This document shows positions 7,520 to 7,659 of a DNA stretch of 7,659 nt, in pieces. This DNA is from Burkholderiales bacterium. Its GTDB lineage: Bacteria; Pseudomonadota; Gammaproteobacteria; Burkholderiales; UBA11063. Made by a program: the position numbers and the translations under genes. Below the pieces are notes generated by a model, which was not told the origin of the DNA, made no database searches, and saw only the letters and a list, made by a program, of their open reading frames with translations. The stretch spans positions 1-7,659 of the forward strand of contig JAJFBO010000144.1 in assembly GCA_020697025.1 (NCBI GenBank). Direction: 5' to 3'. Position 1 is the first letter of the stretch, and every line of letters starts with the position of its first letter.

Positions 7520-7659
7520 TTAGTTACTTAGTTTATAATTTCCGGTTAAATCATTGTCAATCCAGGTGCTGTATACTCCATTGGTAAGACGTATGGAGTA
7601 TAAAAGCGCATTGTAATCAGAGAAGAAATAAATCTTGTCACCTTGCTTTAGAGGTCTTC
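7520..7659 (-). CDS. gspH: Probable type II secretion pseudopilin GspH, C-terminal 45 residues (5' part outside window)
   Basis: One minus-strand frame is open from the window edge to a TAA at 7520-7522, one base before the gspI start. The other two frames on this strand stop within the first bases. The 45 visible residues run from RPLKQGDKIYFFSDYN through ALLYSIRLTNGVYSTWI to DNDLTGNYKLSN. The alternation of short strands and a Gly near the end fits the C-terminal beta domain of a pseudopilin. The pilin helix and leader lie outside the window, so the identity rests mainly on gene order (gspH directly before gspI in gspG-H-I-J-K clusters). GspG or another protein is less likely but not excluded. 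Confidence 0.75.
   Translation of the reverse strand, partial: RPLKQGDKIYFFSDYNALLYSIRLTNGVYSTWIDNDLTGNYKLSN

Larger units (their letters stand above)
1..7659 (-). other. Candidate single transcription unit: gspH-I-J-K-L-M-N-rlmB-tyrS-folD
   Basis: All ten genes lie in one direction with gaps of 1-23 bases or 11-base overlaps (gspM/gspN and tyrS/folD), counting gspL to its +1-frame stop at 4087. I found no GC-rich stem followed by a T run between genes. The 5-base gspN-rlmB and 14-base rlmB-tyrS gaps leave no room for an intergenic promoter. Promoters inside upstream coding regions cannot be ruled out. The unit extends beyond both window edges. Confidence 0.6.

Noticed and set aside
5358..7659. 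Type IV pilus minor pilin cluster (PilV/PilW/PilX-like) instead of T2SS
   Set aside because: The large GspK-type protein lacking Glu at +5 and the following gspL, gspM and gspN define a T2SS cluster.

Overview
The window is an AT-rich (roughly 35% G+C by eye) bacterial segment. Every gene lies on the minus strand, so transcription runs from high to low coordinates. In transcription order the genes are gspH (3' end only), gspI, gspJ, gspK, gspL, gspM and gspN, then rlmB, tyrS and folD (5' part only, running off the low-coordinate edge). The first seven encode minor pseudopilins and inner-membrane platform parts of a type II secretion system (T2SS). The last three are housekeeping genes: a 23S rRNA 2'-O-methyltransferase, tyrosyl-tRNA synthetase, and the bifunctional folate enzyme FolD.

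The contiguous gspH-I-J-K-L-M-N order with a true gspN, and a TyrZ-type tyrosyl-tRNA synthetase, point to a proteobacterium, most plausibly an AT-rich beta- or gammaproteobacterium. That placement is inference; nothing here fixes genus or family.

Gene packing is very tight. Spacings are 1 base (gspH/gspI), 23 (gspI/J), 8 (gspJ/K), 22 (gspK/L), an 11-base overlap (gspM/gspN), 5 (gspN/rlmB), 14 (rlmB/tyrS) and an 11-base overlap (tyrS/folD). I see no intrinsic terminator and no intergenic space large enough for an ordinary promoter, so the whole block could be one transcription unit joining secretion and translation genes. No RNA gene, mobile element, CRISPR array or long repeat was found. No stretch over 300 bases lacks a gene.

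The main anomaly is at the 3' end of gspL. The open frame stops at 4223, but the +1 frame continues to a stop at 4087 and encodes what looks like the missing end of the GspL periplasmic domain, including a final strand WVVTLRL. With the frame restored, gspL would be 415 residues and would end 18 bases before gspM, with the gspM ribosome binding site in that gap. This looks like a single-base indel (real or a sequencing error) or, less likely, a recoding event.
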